Source of the DNA: Agroathelia rolfsii
Lineage: Eukaryota; Basidiomycota; Agaricomycetes; Amylocorticiales; Amylocorticiaceae
Assembly: GCA_018343915.1 (NCBI GenBank)
Contig: JABRWF010000001.1
Location: 2,170,001-2,234,000, forward strand
Direction: 5' to 3'
DNA: 64,000 nt
Positions 47,824 through 61,600 of this stretch are shown here, piece after piece. Numbering within the stretch: the first letter of the stretch is position 1; each line of letters opens with the position of its first letter. A program made the translations under genes and the position numbers. The notes beneath the pieces were generated by a model. The model worked only from the letters and a program-made list of their open reading frames with translations, was not told the origin of the DNA and did no database searches.

Positions 47824-50800
47824 TTAGCTATACTGCTGCTGCTTCTCCTCGTCAATCGCAGTTGGCCGACGACCCACCGAAATATGAAGGCTGGACGGCA
47901 CACGTACGAGAGAGACCCGCTTAGCGCAGCGAGTCTTGTGCCAGTCCTCCGCTTGCTCATCGGCATGCTCGAGGGCAGTATAAAATTTCTCGTGATGTAC
48001 CCTCTCATCCCAAGATACAAGAGATTGCTCCGAGGCAGTACGCGTGGGGGCACCGGGTGACGTCGTTGCTGAATGGTCGCCGAAGGGTGGGAAAGGGAAC
48101 GAGTTGGTAGAGCCAGAGTTCGTACCGGATTCCGAGAGAGGCGTAGCGACCACCGCGGGCGAGTCAAATAAAGGGGGCGAAGAAGTATGCACAGGCGACT
48201 GGGGGTCAGGTTCAGCCGTAAAGAACGACTCTGGGATAGATGATTCGGGTAGCTCAACATCATTTGATTCGTAAGGCGCTAAACTGTCATCATTTTCATC
48301 ATCTTCTCGAGTGGAGACGGATGCCTCTCGTGCAACCTCGACGGCACGGTGGCTCTGGACTGTGGCGGTAGCGATTTTGAGAGCAGCGTCTTTGGCATGT
48401 TTAAGGTCCCGTTCCTCGGCGATAAGGTCTCTGAGGAGGACTTCTCGATAACACGATAGCCTGACAAATTCCAACCGGACTTGGGTCACCCGCTTCGCGA
48501 TGTTGTTCACAGCAGCCTGCAGGCGGTCCCGCGTCGAGCGCTGAAATGGTGTCAAGATAGACACATTCCTCACGAAGCGCAAGTCTACTTCGATTTGCGA
48601 TTGCACTGCAGTCAGTTTAGACTCGAGATCATGAATTTTCGATTGAATGATCTTCGATCGCGAGGGTAGCTGGGAACTCGATGAATCTGTCCTTCTTGGC
48701 AGTCGGGGCTGGGGGTTCTCGTTCTTGCTCTCGACCGCCGCCGCCGAGCTAGCGTTCGCGAGCTCTGCCTTGACTTGATCAAAAGTTACTTTGAACTGAT
48801 ATGCTCCCTCAATCTCCGGTGCAACAGGCACTTCGATATCAACATCATCCCTCCCGCTCATAGTGGTCAAAGTGCGATTGGCGCCAGGCCTAGCCTTGAT
48901 CGATCTAGGGGAAGCAGGGGGCGATGCGAAGATCTCCTGTGCATCGGCAGAAACATGTGCATCATCACGCGCAGATCCTAGCTCTCGCACTTGAGACACC
49001 GGCCGCCGATTGTCATGAAGATGCGAAGTGGCAGCGGCCAGTGCGGTGAGCTCGATATCCCGCGGGGTCATGCCTGGGGATCGCATGCGTACACCCGCAC
49101 TTTTGAAGGTGCAAGCGTAATTGATACGAGATATCCATCGGTTCATGAGATCTGCATCAGGAGCTTTCAAAAGTATTTGACGTCCGTTGGGGAGGATAAG
49201 TCGCATGACATGCTCGTGCTAATAAGAGACCTATAAATAAAAGCCGGTTTCAAGAGGGAAAAAAAAAACAGGCAACATACCTTGGTGTAAGAAGCGTCAT
49301 AGACGGCAATCGCATCTTTCACAGACCATATCTCATCTGGTTTAAAGACTGAAGGTGGAGCCATAGGTGCCGACATTCCATCCTCGTTGTCTTGAGAAAG
49401 TAGCACAAGAGCCCATGTAGGGTCGCGGAACAGAAGCAGTTGGGAACCCGTGAGCAGTACACTCCAAGGTTTCCATTTCCTGCTAGATGCTTTGCGGCCT
49501 CCTTCAAGCACGTCATCCTTCCTGTTCAGTATCCCAACCATCGTCACCTTGAGTGCCCAAACATCCCCAGTGGAAGGAGGGATCTCCTGTAAAGCGCCTA
49601 TGCTGCCTCCAAACGAATTTGGAGTACCCATCGGAAGAACCAGAAGAGCTCCAGGCAAACGTAGGTGATCAACAGAACCGATCTCAAGGGGTTTGGCGTT
49701 GGCAAATGATGCTCGAACCTCCTCTTCGTCCCAAGACTCGACGGTGCCTGTGTAATGATAAGGGCTCTCTATCGGTATCAGCTCGGTCACGTTTACTCGT
49801 AGATGGTCCAACTGGTTCTAATAAGGTAAAGTATAAAGACATGATTGGTATGTAACAATCTTGTACACTTACATGCATGATCATGTAATACGGATCGATT
49901 TTGGGTGCCTTGCCAAGCAATGAAGCGCTACTGTGATTGATTGGGCCAGGTGCCGCAGAACCAAACGTGGAGAGTTTCCGAGTCGATATCTCTGGTAAAA
50001 CACCTCGATGCCCATTGACATCTACTGGGTCCTCAATGAAAATGAAAGGAGCGAATACGATATTATCATAGAAACACTACATCGGGACATCATGAGCAAT
50101 TAATTCATTAAACGAAAAAACCATTTCACATACTTCCAAGACCTCTGTAAAAACGCCGGATAGTCTTGTGTTCTTTACATAGTCTGGTTTGGTCATTTTG
50201 CGCTTATTGGACTTGTTGAATGCATCGGTATGTAACATGATGAGACTGAAGGCGATAATATATGGATGATCTAGTTTTTCTGGCACATCAGCTACAAACA
50301 TTCGAACTCGAAGACATGGACAAACCTCGGCTGATGAATAGCCTAGGGTTGCATTCACGATACCGATCGGCGAATGCTTCCATGATGCGATCAATCTGCT
50401 GCGTCTCTCGAGGTAGACTGACGTCCATCAGGAGTTTGCGTATAGCCACGTCTAGAGGATCATTAACAAAGTTGAAGTCCTGCAGATACGTTTTCAGGGC
50501 GTTTGCGTAAAATGGTTCGGGGCTATCAATATCGTCAGTATAATGATCCCCTGTACATTGATTGATGCACAAAGGCTGTACCTGGAAGCTAAAATAGTGC
50601 CTATCTCGGCTTTGCTCACAGCTGCGGTCAGCCTACGCAGATACAGCTCCGGTGATTCGGCGTCAATCTCTGGCTTGGGTATCTCGGCGGGATGCGTCCG
50701 TTGGAGGGACGTGCGGGGTGAATTAGGTGTTGTATTCACAGGTGACGTTGAAATTGAATTGGACAGTATGTTATTATTCTTTGATGCAGGTGAAGGTGAA

Positions 50801-52122
50801 AATGGTGAAAGAGCAGATAAATTGACAGAAAGACGGTTTAACAAGGGTGGATTGGTTGAAGAACGAGGACGGATGGCTGAAGAGCCGACCGAAAATTTCG
50901 ATGAAGTTGATGAGGTGGATGTTCGAGGAAGGGCAAGGGTTGGAGAGGATGTGTCGTGAGACGAAGGTATTACTGGAGCTGGGGACGAGCTAATTCCAAA
51001 GGAAGACTGTGCTCTAGCACGCTGAGCAGGATCTCCCGTAGACGGTCTTGCTCGACTCAGGGACCTTGGTGTATCTTGATCTACATCTCTAGGAAAAGGT
51101 TTCAGTGAAGCTCTTTCAGATCGACTTCGCACAAGTCGTGGTTTATTGAGTTCGTCCGATGATGAAGGCTGATGAGCACCCATGTTGAATGGCGACACAG
51201 GCGGAAGATAAGGCAAAGCAGGGGTCGGATTCGCAGACTTCGAGATAGTACGACTACGGGGTGTGACAGGGGTACCATTGTCGGTCTTCTTGCGGCTCCA
51301 GAAAGATGCACGACGACTCAACGACGGTGTCGAAGGTTGATCGAGTTCTCTCTCTTTCCCTTTGCCCTCGCTTTGTGATGATAGCAGTCCTCCGGGAATC
51401 AAGGACAGTCCACGGGTACGCCGTATCGGGGAATCAAGCATACCACCCTCATTTGTTGTCGAACGGAGCCTGACGGTACTCTTTACCTTTCGCGGACCTA
51501 AAACCGGCGCATGGTGTTCGCCAGGGGCGTCTGCAAACCTGGCAAAAGCATTCTCAGTGGAGGGAGAGGCAGATATTCCTGAAAGGACAGGAGGAAGTCC
51601 TATCCCTAACGTTGCATGCGCTAGGGCTGTGAAAGCGGGCACCGTTGGTGTCTGAATGTCTGCACTAGAATCAGGTGCAACATCAAGATTGGGCAAGGTT
51701 TTAGCAGTGCGTGGGCTAAGCATTCTCCTGTCATCTAATATTGATCCTCCTTCCCGTGATGATGGTCTAGTTACTGATTCGCTTGGAGGCGTCGTGGCTG
51801 GGGTTGGCGGAAGATCCTTCTCTAGCATTAGACGGACACTAGTCGTTGGTGGTGGCATTAGAATACCGGATTCATCTGCATCTTGGCGTGGGGAGTCCGT
51901 TGATGGGACTGGGGTCCGTCGCTTGCCCCATTGTGGAAACGAAAAGAAGTGGGTTGTTGTTGTTTGCGTCGTGGTTGTTACTATCTCCGTTCTAGTTGTC
52001 GTGGTTTCGGCAAGGAGAACTGGGGGATGATGTACATTAGGCTCCCTATATGGTGGGGGTGGTGTCTCCAAAACGTCTAATCTAGGCGAATGTGAACTGC
52101 TACGGCCAATACGAGAGGGCAT
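47824..52122 (-). CDS. Arf guanine-nucleotide exchange factor, Sec7-PH
   Basis: This protein activates Arf GTPases in membrane traffic. ATG 52122 starts MPSRIGRSSSHSPRLDV. An N-terminal region of about 500 residues is proline/serine/threonine-rich and probably disordered. The Sec7 domain follows (YANALKTYLQDFNFVNDPLD, VSLPRETQQIDRIMEAFADR, with the catalytic glutamate finger in LPRET, then IIAFSLIMLHTDAFNKSNKR). After a linker (CFYDNIVFAPFIF), a split PH domain is seen: KWKPWSVLLTGSQLLLFRDP and MRLILPNGRQILLKAPDADL ending MNRWISRINYA. A coiled-coil segment (KIIQSKIHDLESKLTAVQSQ) and an acidic disordered tail close the protein at 47824. About 1,300 residues. The layout resembles fission yeast Sec74 and yeast Syt1 rather than the very large Sec7/BIG type. 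Confidence 0.9.
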
Positions 52123-52535
52123 GGTATGTTGTCCCAGGTGGTTCAACTAAGAACACCAACAGGCTACAGAGAGCAAATGCAAGGCTGGGTAGCGACCCGA
52201 CTGCCAGGAGGCAGCAAATCGGATGAAAACTAGTATGAAACAATCAAAAGGAGACAGCAGCAAGAGAGATGGAAAGCAGAGGGAAGTGAGTGCCTTAGAA
52301 GAACAGGCGACATGAATCAAGTGCAGCGCTGAGCGTCCATAAGTCGATATGTAATTGCCTGATAATGTAATACCGTGACTTACTATAATATGTCACCTAT
52401 GCTTGCCCGGCCCATCGCACCGTGTTTAGGGCCCAGACCTGCCGGCGTCGGTCCACATTTGGCAGCTTCCCTCGGCCGTCACGCTTTCGCACACACAAGG
52501 TCAACCTCGTCCATTCACACCGACTGGGAACAATA
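52123..52535. promoter_or_regulatory. Divergent promoter region Sec7-PH / SmD2
   Basis: 413 bp separate the start codons of the Arf-GEF (-) and SmD2 (+) genes. No coding capacity or TATA box was noted. Confidence 0.45.
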
Positions 52536-53174
52536 ATGAGGTCTTGCCCATTGCTCTTGCCGCTGTGCTCAACAATCTCGCTGATGCTGATCTATCGTAA
52601 AATGCAGTCAATACGCCCACATTCCGAGATCTGAGCTCGACGAATCCCAGCTGCGTGCCCTCGAGGAGCACGAGATCAGCCAAGGTCCTCTCTCCGTCCT
52701 CCAGCAGGCCGTTCGCAACCACACACAGATTCTGATCTCTCTCAGAAACAATAAGAAGCTGCTAGCGCGTGTCAAGGCCTTTGACAGACACAGTAATATG
52801 GTTGGTATCATTTTGGCTCATTGTGGCATCTTCTCATCCTATGTTTATTTGTGAATTTAGGTCCTGGAGAATGTGAAGGAGGTTCGCAATCGATTTCTGC
52901 CAAATCGTTCCCCCCTCCTCAGAAGCTCAATTTTTGCCTAGATGTGGACCGAAGTACCCAAGGGAAAGAACAAGAAGCCGGTCAACAAAGATCGCTTCAT
53001 TAGCAAAATGTTCCTTCGGTACGCGTGTATCAATAAATTTCTGCAGGTCAGACTAACGCAAATACCATTGGCACTTAGGGGCGATTCAGTAATTCTGAGT
53101 AAGGCCAAATTTTATGATGTCATACTAAACTGCACGCTAATTTCTTTTTCCAAGTTCTTCGTAATCAAGCTTGA
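52536..53174 (+). CDS. SMD2: Small nuclear ribonucleoprotein Sm D2
   Basis: This is a core Sm-ring protein of the U1, U2, U4 and U5 spliceosomal RNPs. Six exons are inferred: 52536-52540, 52608-52800, 52861-52881, 52942-53018, 53079-53098 and 53155-53174. Exon 1 is only ATGAG and joins to T-CAA-TAC, giving [20 protein letters not shown]. Sm1 reads [20 protein letters not shown] and [19 protein letters not shown] 21 nt exon encodes VLENVKE. Then come [32 protein letters not shown] and the end ILRNQA. All are close to the human and yeast SmD2 sequences as remembered. About 111 residues, the normal length. No frame is open without these splices, so an ORF-only approach would miss the gene. Confidence 0.92.
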
Positions 53175-54633
53175 GTTGGCCGGCAGATGTCCACCAACTC
53201 GCGTCCCCAAGCGGCTATCCGTGGCTTTTGGAATACGCGGCTTTTAAGTCGATTTGACGGCATTGCGGCCCAAACGTGCTAAAGCCATCTTGTAAATTAA
53301 ACTGCAACACCAAAAGGGATGTACGTACATCATATGGGTCATCTAAGTATCCAAATGATTCATTCATGTTGGTATATACTATAATGTCCATGTGCCATGA
53401 CCAGTTTCAATAGGGACACTGTTACCCGAAATTCTTTAGTCTCTTTATGGGAGATGGATGATATCACTATCGTCATATAGGAAACAGCTCGCACTCATGC
53501 GTACAATTACTTGGGTGATTGGATACGTAATTATGCGGGTCTGTAATTGGCGTGCTGTAATCATAATGCTCCCAAAAGCTGTGACGATTCATCGACATTT
53601 TATGATATGAATGGAAAATTATTAGAAGTCTGATGGTAGAGTATTTTCTCGGTTTTCGATGCCCTTAACGATGTGTAGGTTCTTGAAGCTGGTCACTTCT
53701 GTTGCTGCTGCAACGCTGTGTGGAAGAAAATCTTAAGCGGAGAGACGATGACAAGATGTATGTTCAGCTGTTGTATCAAGTGGCGCTCAACTACTAGCTA
53801 GTTGTGGATTGACACAGCTTGTTGATTCAGAATGCTAATTGCAGAAGAAATGATCGGATATAGAGTGTGTATGTACAGCTAAGAACAAACGAAGGACGAG
53901 TATCGACGAGCTCAGATAAGTGTCATGGACATTAGTAGTAATGAATATGTCCAATAGACTTGAATGGCTCAATTGGGAAGCGGGCGGAGCCAACAGGAAA
54001 CATTTTATTTTAACAATAGGGACCGGTTTCAGACCACATAAATTATAAGACCAGGCGGTTGCACAGCGACGACATAGCAACAAGAAAAGAGAACAAACGT
54101 TGGGACTTCCACTAGCAGCTGGACCTATGTCAATCATCTAGTGGGACCAGTAGGAGAGTAAGGTAGTATTCTAAGCAGTTCGCGACGGCCAGATGAAATT
54201 TTGTCCTCGATAACATCCTAACGTATGAAAGGGTCATGAAAGTGCCTTGTAACAGTATTTTGTTGTGTACTCACAACGTCTGTAATGTGCTTGTTTCTGT
54301 CGAACTCTGAACGGATCCAGGCAACAGTCTCCTTCCTCGAGTTTGGATCAGGAATGTCTACAATCTAAATATTTTAAGAAATAGACAGCAGAAAATTGCA
54401 GCGTACAACGTGAGGCCCGGATAGCAAACCGATAGAGATTGAGAGCGCGTTGCTGGAGGATGAAATGTTTGAGTGAGAGCTGCATTGGAGAAAGGCACTG
54501 GGGACGTCACGAGCCCCGAGTACACTCGCCTTGGACCCTCCTTCTCGTTCCGCCACCACAAGTACTCATCCCATACCCCTCTCTCAGCTTTTTTTTTGAC
54601 CACGCAAGCCCTACCAACTCCGAACCTGTCCTA
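53175..54633. other. Intergenic, no gene seen
   Basis: About 1.46 kb between SmD2 and the 4E-T-like gene. It contains short open frames on both strands, none with conserved features. The last 200 bp upstream of 54634 are pyrimidine-rich, as is common in fungal core promoters. Confidence 0.6.
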
Positions 54634-57600
54634 ATGGAAGCTATCACCAACGGGTCTGGATCAACCCCAGCCGTCACAAACCTCGCCGAAGATGTAGGCA
54701 AGCTCACACTACAGGACGCAACAGACACACAGCAAAACAAGGATGGCCAGCAGTCCAACGACATTGAACGGCCTTTATTCATATATAGCATCCGGCAGTG
54801 CCTTTACCTGTCGAAATCTCCACTAGTCAAGCTGCCGGATGGCATGCCTTTATTGAAAGATTGGTTTGGGTACGCAAGCGTTTCATACCATCTTTCTCTC
54901 GCAGCTTGCCAAGATGAAGTCTTTCTACCATCTTCATTTATAGAACGGAGTTCGATCCAGGCCCTAAGAAGGAGCAGGACTCCGCCTCCGCCAACGGACG
55001 AGACAGACGGTTCGTACCGTTTTATTTTGACTACATTTCCTCTCGCACTTACATACGACATTCCAGCTTTCGACGCGACGCAGATGATGGAGGTAAGATC
55101 TTATATGTGCATCATGCCAACTTGAAGTTAATCCTTATTCTGGCAGAAACAACCTCCAGGCCCTCATTCCGATCAACACTTTCACAGCCCTCGCAAATGG
55201 GCAACTTCAAGCACCAGCCTCTACGCACAACCGACCGCGACCGCGATACAGATAAAGATCGTGACTACCGTGATAAAGATGGACACGAGAGGCTTAGAAA
55301 TGTTAGCCCCCTCCCCTTCCAGCTACCCCTGCGTGATTGGATTTGTCAGGCTCAATTATGCACCAGCTATCCGACAAGTATGACCGCGAACGGTCCAATA
55401 TCTCTTCTCTGAACGGCGCCCGTGACCGGGGCAAGGACCGCGATTCGGCACCCCACCTCCCCTCAGGCGGTACGAGGGGCAGCAACGCTTCGATAAGCAT
55501 GGCATCCAGACGCATGGATGGTCGTGATGCGAATGGAAAGAAGAAGAATGAGTCGAGTGAGGATTGGCGGCGTGGTATGTTTACGTTCCCCCTTAAATGT
55601 TCCTTGTTATGAAATGATTGACTTATTCCCGAATACAGGCGCCGGTATGAATTTGAAATACGAAGTAAATCAGGATCATGTACACTAACATATAATTCTT
55701 AGGCTCCGAAGCAGGTCGTAGAGACCGCGAAGACCGTGACAGACCTAGGTCTCCTACTCGTCAGAGAGATTCATCTACATCTCGTAGAGACCGTGACAGA
55801 GACGACCGCGACCGTAAAAATGATCGGGACGAACACAAGAAAGATCGTGATGACCATCGTCGGGATGACCACCGCCGTGATAGGGATGATCATGTTAATA
55901 GCGATGACGATCCACGAAGGTGGAGAGACGATGGTAAACGCGATGAAAGGGTGGCTGCCAGGCGTGATAGAGATGTGCGGGACCGCGACAGGGATCGAGA
56001 TGATAAGCATGGCGATCGTCGTTGGACCACAGCAGACGGGGATTCCCGCTCAAAACGACCGACTGGTCGCGAGAGGCGTGGTGGTGTGGAGGAAACGAGG
56101 GATCGTGATGACCGTAGAGATCGCGAGCGCGAGCGAGAAAAAGAGAAAGAGCCCGCCTGGATGGACACTTATATACCCACCACACCAGGAGGCGGCATCC
56201 TTGGGGGTAAAGGCGCAGATGGCGATCTCGACGGTATCCAGGCCTGGAAGAAGGGCATGAAAGAGAAGGAAATGAAAGAACAGATGAATGCAACCGCTGC
56301 AGAACCATCAACTCTAGAATCCGGAGACTCGAAGCGCTCACCGGATAATAGTGAGCCTTCAGCTTCAGGACCTGCTCCCGGAACAAGCACCACTCTGGAC
56401 GAGATCCAGCTCTTTAAGCTCATTATGATGCGGGAAGGCGGAAAGAAGAAAACGGGTGACTCCCCTGCCGATTCTCTGCTGGGTGAAGCCTCTGGTTTGC
56501 CTCCCACTCAAACGTCTTCTGGTATTCATACGCCGGCGGAAAAGGCTGGTAGTACGTACATCTCATTTAGCCTCTTCCTCAACATGCTTCTAATAAACGC
56601 AAAGTAGATACTCCCAACCCAGCCAATATGTCGTCCTCATTGGATGATCCCTCTACATCTCTAATGTCCTTGCCCCCCTCTGGCAACACATCTGGACCTG
56701 GCGCTAAAGCTGACTTGCCACCTTTGACGACCGACATCGACGCAGCCAAAGCAAGCGGTTCCAGATTCTTCCCTACACCTCTCCAAAACCAGTCTCACCC
56801 ACTCATGTCGAACGGACTCCCAGCTCTCGATAAGGTTCCTATGGAATTATCCGCCCAATCAGTCAGTCCAGCCACTGTCGCAGCGCCGCAAGGTTCTCGA
56901 TTGCTTGCTCTTGCCAGTCGTGGTCCTCTCCCACCCAACAGCGCAAAAGCCGTTAGCATACCCCCATCTGTTTCCCCTAGCACCCAAATCCCTCTCAACC
57001 CCTCCGCCTTCCCTGGAGCCAGTCATTCTCGTACACAATCGCCTTCGTTGCCGTTACCTCATAGGGGATCTCTGTCTCAGCAAGGATTCCCGCAATTTGA
57101 GGAGCAGCGCTTGCAGTTTGGTATTGAGCACGGCCTCCATGAAAATCATGTCATGATCACTCCCGATGGTCTGCGTCGGACATCAGTCGTTACGCCTGTG
57201 GACCAACTTGCGTTCTCTGGGAGCCCAGACCCCGCCTTCCATACAGACGCTGGACCAGGTGTGTTTCATTTTTTTCTTTTCTCGTTAAATGGTTTACTAA
57301 AACTCGAATACAGGCAAAGGAAGTCGATTTGCCAAGTTCTTCGATGGTAAAGGGAGGGACTCCATCCCACCCATGTCAAAACAATCCTCGCTTCAATCCA
57401 ATCCTGGTTACCTGGGTGGACCAGGGATGCCGAATGGTGGACGTCAAGAATTAAGCCCACAAGTCCCTGGTGGGAACGACTCGCGTGCGATGGAAGACAT
57501 TATGGCCATGCTCCAAAATTCCGCCTCGGTAATTAGATCATTTCAATCCATTATTTCCCATTGGCGCTCATAAAACCTTTTTCCCCAGGGACAGAGGCTG

Positions 57601-58611
57601 AATCTTCAATCCATGGGACCTCAAAACAATGGACTATACAACCAGCCTTCACTCGCTGGGTTGCAACAGCAACATCAGATGCATCAGGTTCACCAAATCC
57701 CTCCCAATGGTCTACTCGACTCACTTTATGAGAGCCGTATCGACGACCGCCACCTCGATGATCGCCACTTCGTACCGGATGGCATGGTTCCTGGCCTCCG
57801 ACCCTCGGTCCCTGTGAGGGGTGGAAGGGACTTGTATGCGGAAGGTTTGGATGAAATGCAGATCAATGCTCGCCTGGCGGCTCAGCAGCGTGGACCTCCC
57901 GAGCAGCTGTATCCTAACCAAATGGCGATGCTCAATCCTCCTCGCTATCATGGTGGTAGTCGTGGAAATCTTATCAATCAGCAGCAGGCCTTCCGGGGCG
58001 GTCCTTCCCCTATCAATCTGCAGAATTCGCTGCAAGGAATGGGTCAGCAGCGCCTACCGCCTGGCCTCGCCAACTTGGGTGGTCGTCCGCCTCACGATCC
58101 CTCTCAGTTCATGAATGCATCGATGGGCATGGGTCCTGGTGGCATGCACGGCCAGATCAATGGCAATCTACCCTCTCAGCAAGCTCAGTTCAACGGCCTC
58201 AATGGACCTGGTGGGATGGGCGGCTTTGCGGGTGGACCTCAGATGCGGGGCGGACCTATTCCGGGCCCACATCAAATTCAGAATCAAAATTCCGCAAGCG
58301 GGCTGGCGCACCTGGGAGGTGTTGATCCTCGTGTGAGCACCCAGGCGCAGTTGCTCGCTATGGGCTTGCGTGGCGGTGCCGGTGCCAACTTTGGCGGGCC
58401 ACCTCAGGGCCTCGGCGGTCAGCTGCAGCCTGGGCAAATGCAACAACCATCGATGGCCAACCTACGGCAGCAGCCGAATGGCCCTCCTCACCCGATGGCG
58501 CACATGATGCCTCCCCACCTGCAACAGCAACAGCCACAGCCAAGTGGAGTCAACAATCAGCAGGCACAAGAGCTCATGGCTTTGCTCATGGGGGGCAACA
58601 TCCGCGAATGA
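54634..58611 (+). CDS. 4E-T-like eIF4E-binding protein
   Basis: This is a probable translational repressor that binds cap-binding factor eIF4E. ATG 54634 starts MEAITNGSGSTPAVTNLAED. Near residue 50 lies FIYSIRQCLYLSKSPLVKLP, resembling the Y-x4-L-hydrophobic eIF4E motif of 4E-T, but with cysteine where leucine is expected. Several short exons encode DWFG, KKEQDSASANGRDRRFRRDA and an RD/RE dipeptide-rich stretch (about 55720-56150). Then come WMDTYIPTTPGG, DEIQLFKLIMMREGGKK, and GSRFAKFFDGKG after an intron at 57260, a motif also known in metazoan 4E-T. The C-terminal third is glutamine-, glycine- and proline-rich (57613-58500) and ends QELMALLMGGNIRE. About 1,150 residues, mostly disordered. 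The family call is by motif resemblance. Confidence 0.72.
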
Positions 58612-61600
58612 ATTCCGACTTTTTTCATCCTGCTCCCTCTCTACAGGACAATTCTTTTTTTCGACTTTTGACCTCTCGTCCATCCTTGTCATTTACTTCT
58701 GTCCCGTGATCCTTGATCTTTACTGCTATGTAGTATGTCAATGTTCCGAAGCCTTCATCGAAACGAAATTCGTATCTCTTGTCTACCACCACCCGTGATT
58801 GTCGATGGGATGAAGCCGCTACCCTCATCCAGCACAACGAGTAATAGTTTATAATACTATAGCTACCTGCTGCCCAGTTTGGCCCTTTATAAACGATAGT
58901 TGTAAATATAATTCAATCAGGGCCTCCAGGAGACGAAAAGATGGAGGGATTTTACATTGTTCTGGATCTCGTTCATAGACTCTTATCGGCCTATGTATCG
59001 CCTCGTGGCCTACTTGCCTTATATGGAAGTTTATCCCAGTAGCTCTTGCAACAAATGAAACAGAAATGATCTCAGTTGTTTACGTCTATTTATATGAGGA
59101 TTTCCCACATCTGCAAGCTTGATGGCGGGGCGGCTTTTAGCGAATCGTGATCTTGGCTCAAGCGCTCATCCATCATGCTTCTTTCTACGCACAACGGGAG
59201 AGAGCTCTTGCGCTAATGACACTAGTGAACCTTTCGAATTCGAATGCCGTCATGACTTCAATGTATCACAATGTACAACCGAGTCAGTAATGAAGCGATA
59301 CCCACGACTAAATAGAGAATTATCGGAGGAGGGGCAAGAAGACCCTGGCCATGCTTGCTTATCCGCCTCCGTTCTGTCTTCTGTCTCACCATCCGTACCC
59401 CAGATGATATATCGATGTCGCTTGTCCGGGAACAGTGGGCAGAGTGGTCATCTCAACCCCAGGTTTCCACCGGCTTTCGATCTTCGGCCTCCCCCCCCCC
59501 CAACTGGCCAGAACATATTGCTCGTGACTAATACCATCTGATGCTGATCTTTCTTTCTTCTTATTGTATACAACTCGCTGATTTATTACTTTTTGTATGT
59601 AGGGAGGTCTTGACGATCCAGGGATTAATATGATATCTACTGTCGCTTTGGACACGATGCATAGATTCTCGTCTATATTTCCCTTTTGAGGGCTTGAAGG
59701 TGTTATTGGTTAAATTTTACCTGGTAAGTACTTGAGAGGTTATAGCATGGCCGGCCGCCAGTAAAGAACATCAATCCGTTGAGACGCACTAACGGCTCCG
59801 ATACTGATACTTGCCGCATGCAGCATGAACCTAGACCATCTCATTCACTGGTTGCAATGCAACTGGGATTTGTTTGGCTACTTCCTCTAATGATACTCCG
59901 GAGCAACAGCAAAGTCAGCTTGGGCCGCATACGCGCGGTTTGACATGGAAGAAGCTTGCCACATTGCTTTTACATAGGATAACCTTCTGCACAACAACAA
60001 TACAAGATTGTATAATTCTGGTTCACAGCGAACAAACACGTGTAGTGGCGTTCCACATCCATCACGCATCTTTCGAATCTGTCGCGTCGTCAACGAGTGT
60101 TTGAGGTCATACACCGTTAAATAAAGCTCTAGCTGCATCATATATTGCGGGCGACATCTATCGGAGAAGTCAGGCACGCGAAAATGGTGGGCTAGAATGG
60201 AATCGACACTATTAGGTGGGTGGTGATACCATGTTGGACCCACAAGGTCGTTAACCAATCCCTAAGGGGCTGTGATGGATCGGACAAATGCCATCCAGTC
60301 AAGACGTGCCATAGCGGTCATGCCGATAACGATGTGATCGATAAGAGAAAACGTGAGCGATCGCAGGTCTCCTTCAAGCTGCTGTGTGTAAACTCAGAAC
60401 TCTAACCAATGGCCAGTGGTTGCCAGAATCCTAGGTTTTCGAAGAGGAAAAAAAGGTGCGTAATTCATAGGCGGTGGCGCATCACCGAAAACCTATCGGA
60501 GGATGTGGACATTGAATAAATAATGAATGTTGTCACGCTTGATTAATTTTGTGGTAATTGTTTTAGGTATTTTATAATATGATGGTAGGCGTAAAAGTGG
60601 GAATGCCACCATTCTGCACAGGTCTTAATTTCTCAGACGTGGACGATGAGATACGAGTGGATAGGGCTTGTGATACTAGTATGACAAGCATGCACCCCCA
60701 AGGTAAGACCGTGCTTATATACGGCGGCCTGTGAATAGGGCCGAAGCAGATCAAGACGCTGACGGAAGGTTCTGAGGACGCCGGTCTCCAGGACTTATGC
60801 TAAATGGAGGAATCTGCCGAGCCGCCCAGGACATGCTTGCCTGCAGGCAAAAGAGCGAGGTCATGCTTGAACAGCCATACAAACTCCGGCTTGATCTGGG
60901 TTGGACGGGGATGTTTGGATATCTGTACATAATATCATCAGCCTTTTTAGACAATTGGTCCATTATCCGGAATACACGCCTCGAAAACGTGCCCGCCCGC
61001 CCGCCTACGAAAGATCCTCAAGTCTGAAACGACGACAGCAAAACATACGCCTTTTGTCCACCCATACCGCCACGGTCTCTCCTCACATACTGGTCTTTTA
61101 GCCAGCTCTACAGTCTAACTAGCAGCGGAGGGGCCTTCAGTGTCTTCTCCGTGTGTTTGGGTGTTTCTTGCTTGCTAAATCCTATAGCGAGCATTCGTCG
61201 AATCGTGCAGACGCCAACTTTTTTCCGCGCCGTTTGCAGTGTCGACAGCACCTAGCACAGACCGTAGAAAGCTCAGACAGCTTTACCAGTCTATTCACTC
61301 CTTTCACAATTTTCTTATCCGCACACCACATCGAAAAAGCCTTGTCTGCTTTCTAGCGCCCGTCACCCTGCCATTCGTTTCCAGTCTCGCCACAACCACC
61401 TTCCCTCTTGGCCGATAGTGAATTAATAACATCTTTTCAGCCTGATCCTACTGGTGCGTACGACATTCACGATCGTCGTCGATATCATGCCCTCAGCTGT
61501 ATTTGAATTCTCGATCTAGGATTCTGCATCGACTAGTAGAATCGGACTTAGCACTTGAGCTTTTAGTCATCGTTGGATTGTTGTTTCTTTGGTTCTCAAA

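Noticed and set aside
55771..56386. Open frames opposite and out of frame with the RD-rich block of the 4E-T-like gene
   Set aside because: They are shadow frames produced by repetitive arginine/aspartate codons.
59119..59541. 140-codon open frame upstream of the cyclin
   Set aside because: No conserved motif, runs through a C11 homopolymer, and has no supporting splice or context.
59887..60258. Minus-strand open frame of about 120 codons
   Set aside because: No family resemblance and no plausible promoter or continuation. Treated as chance.
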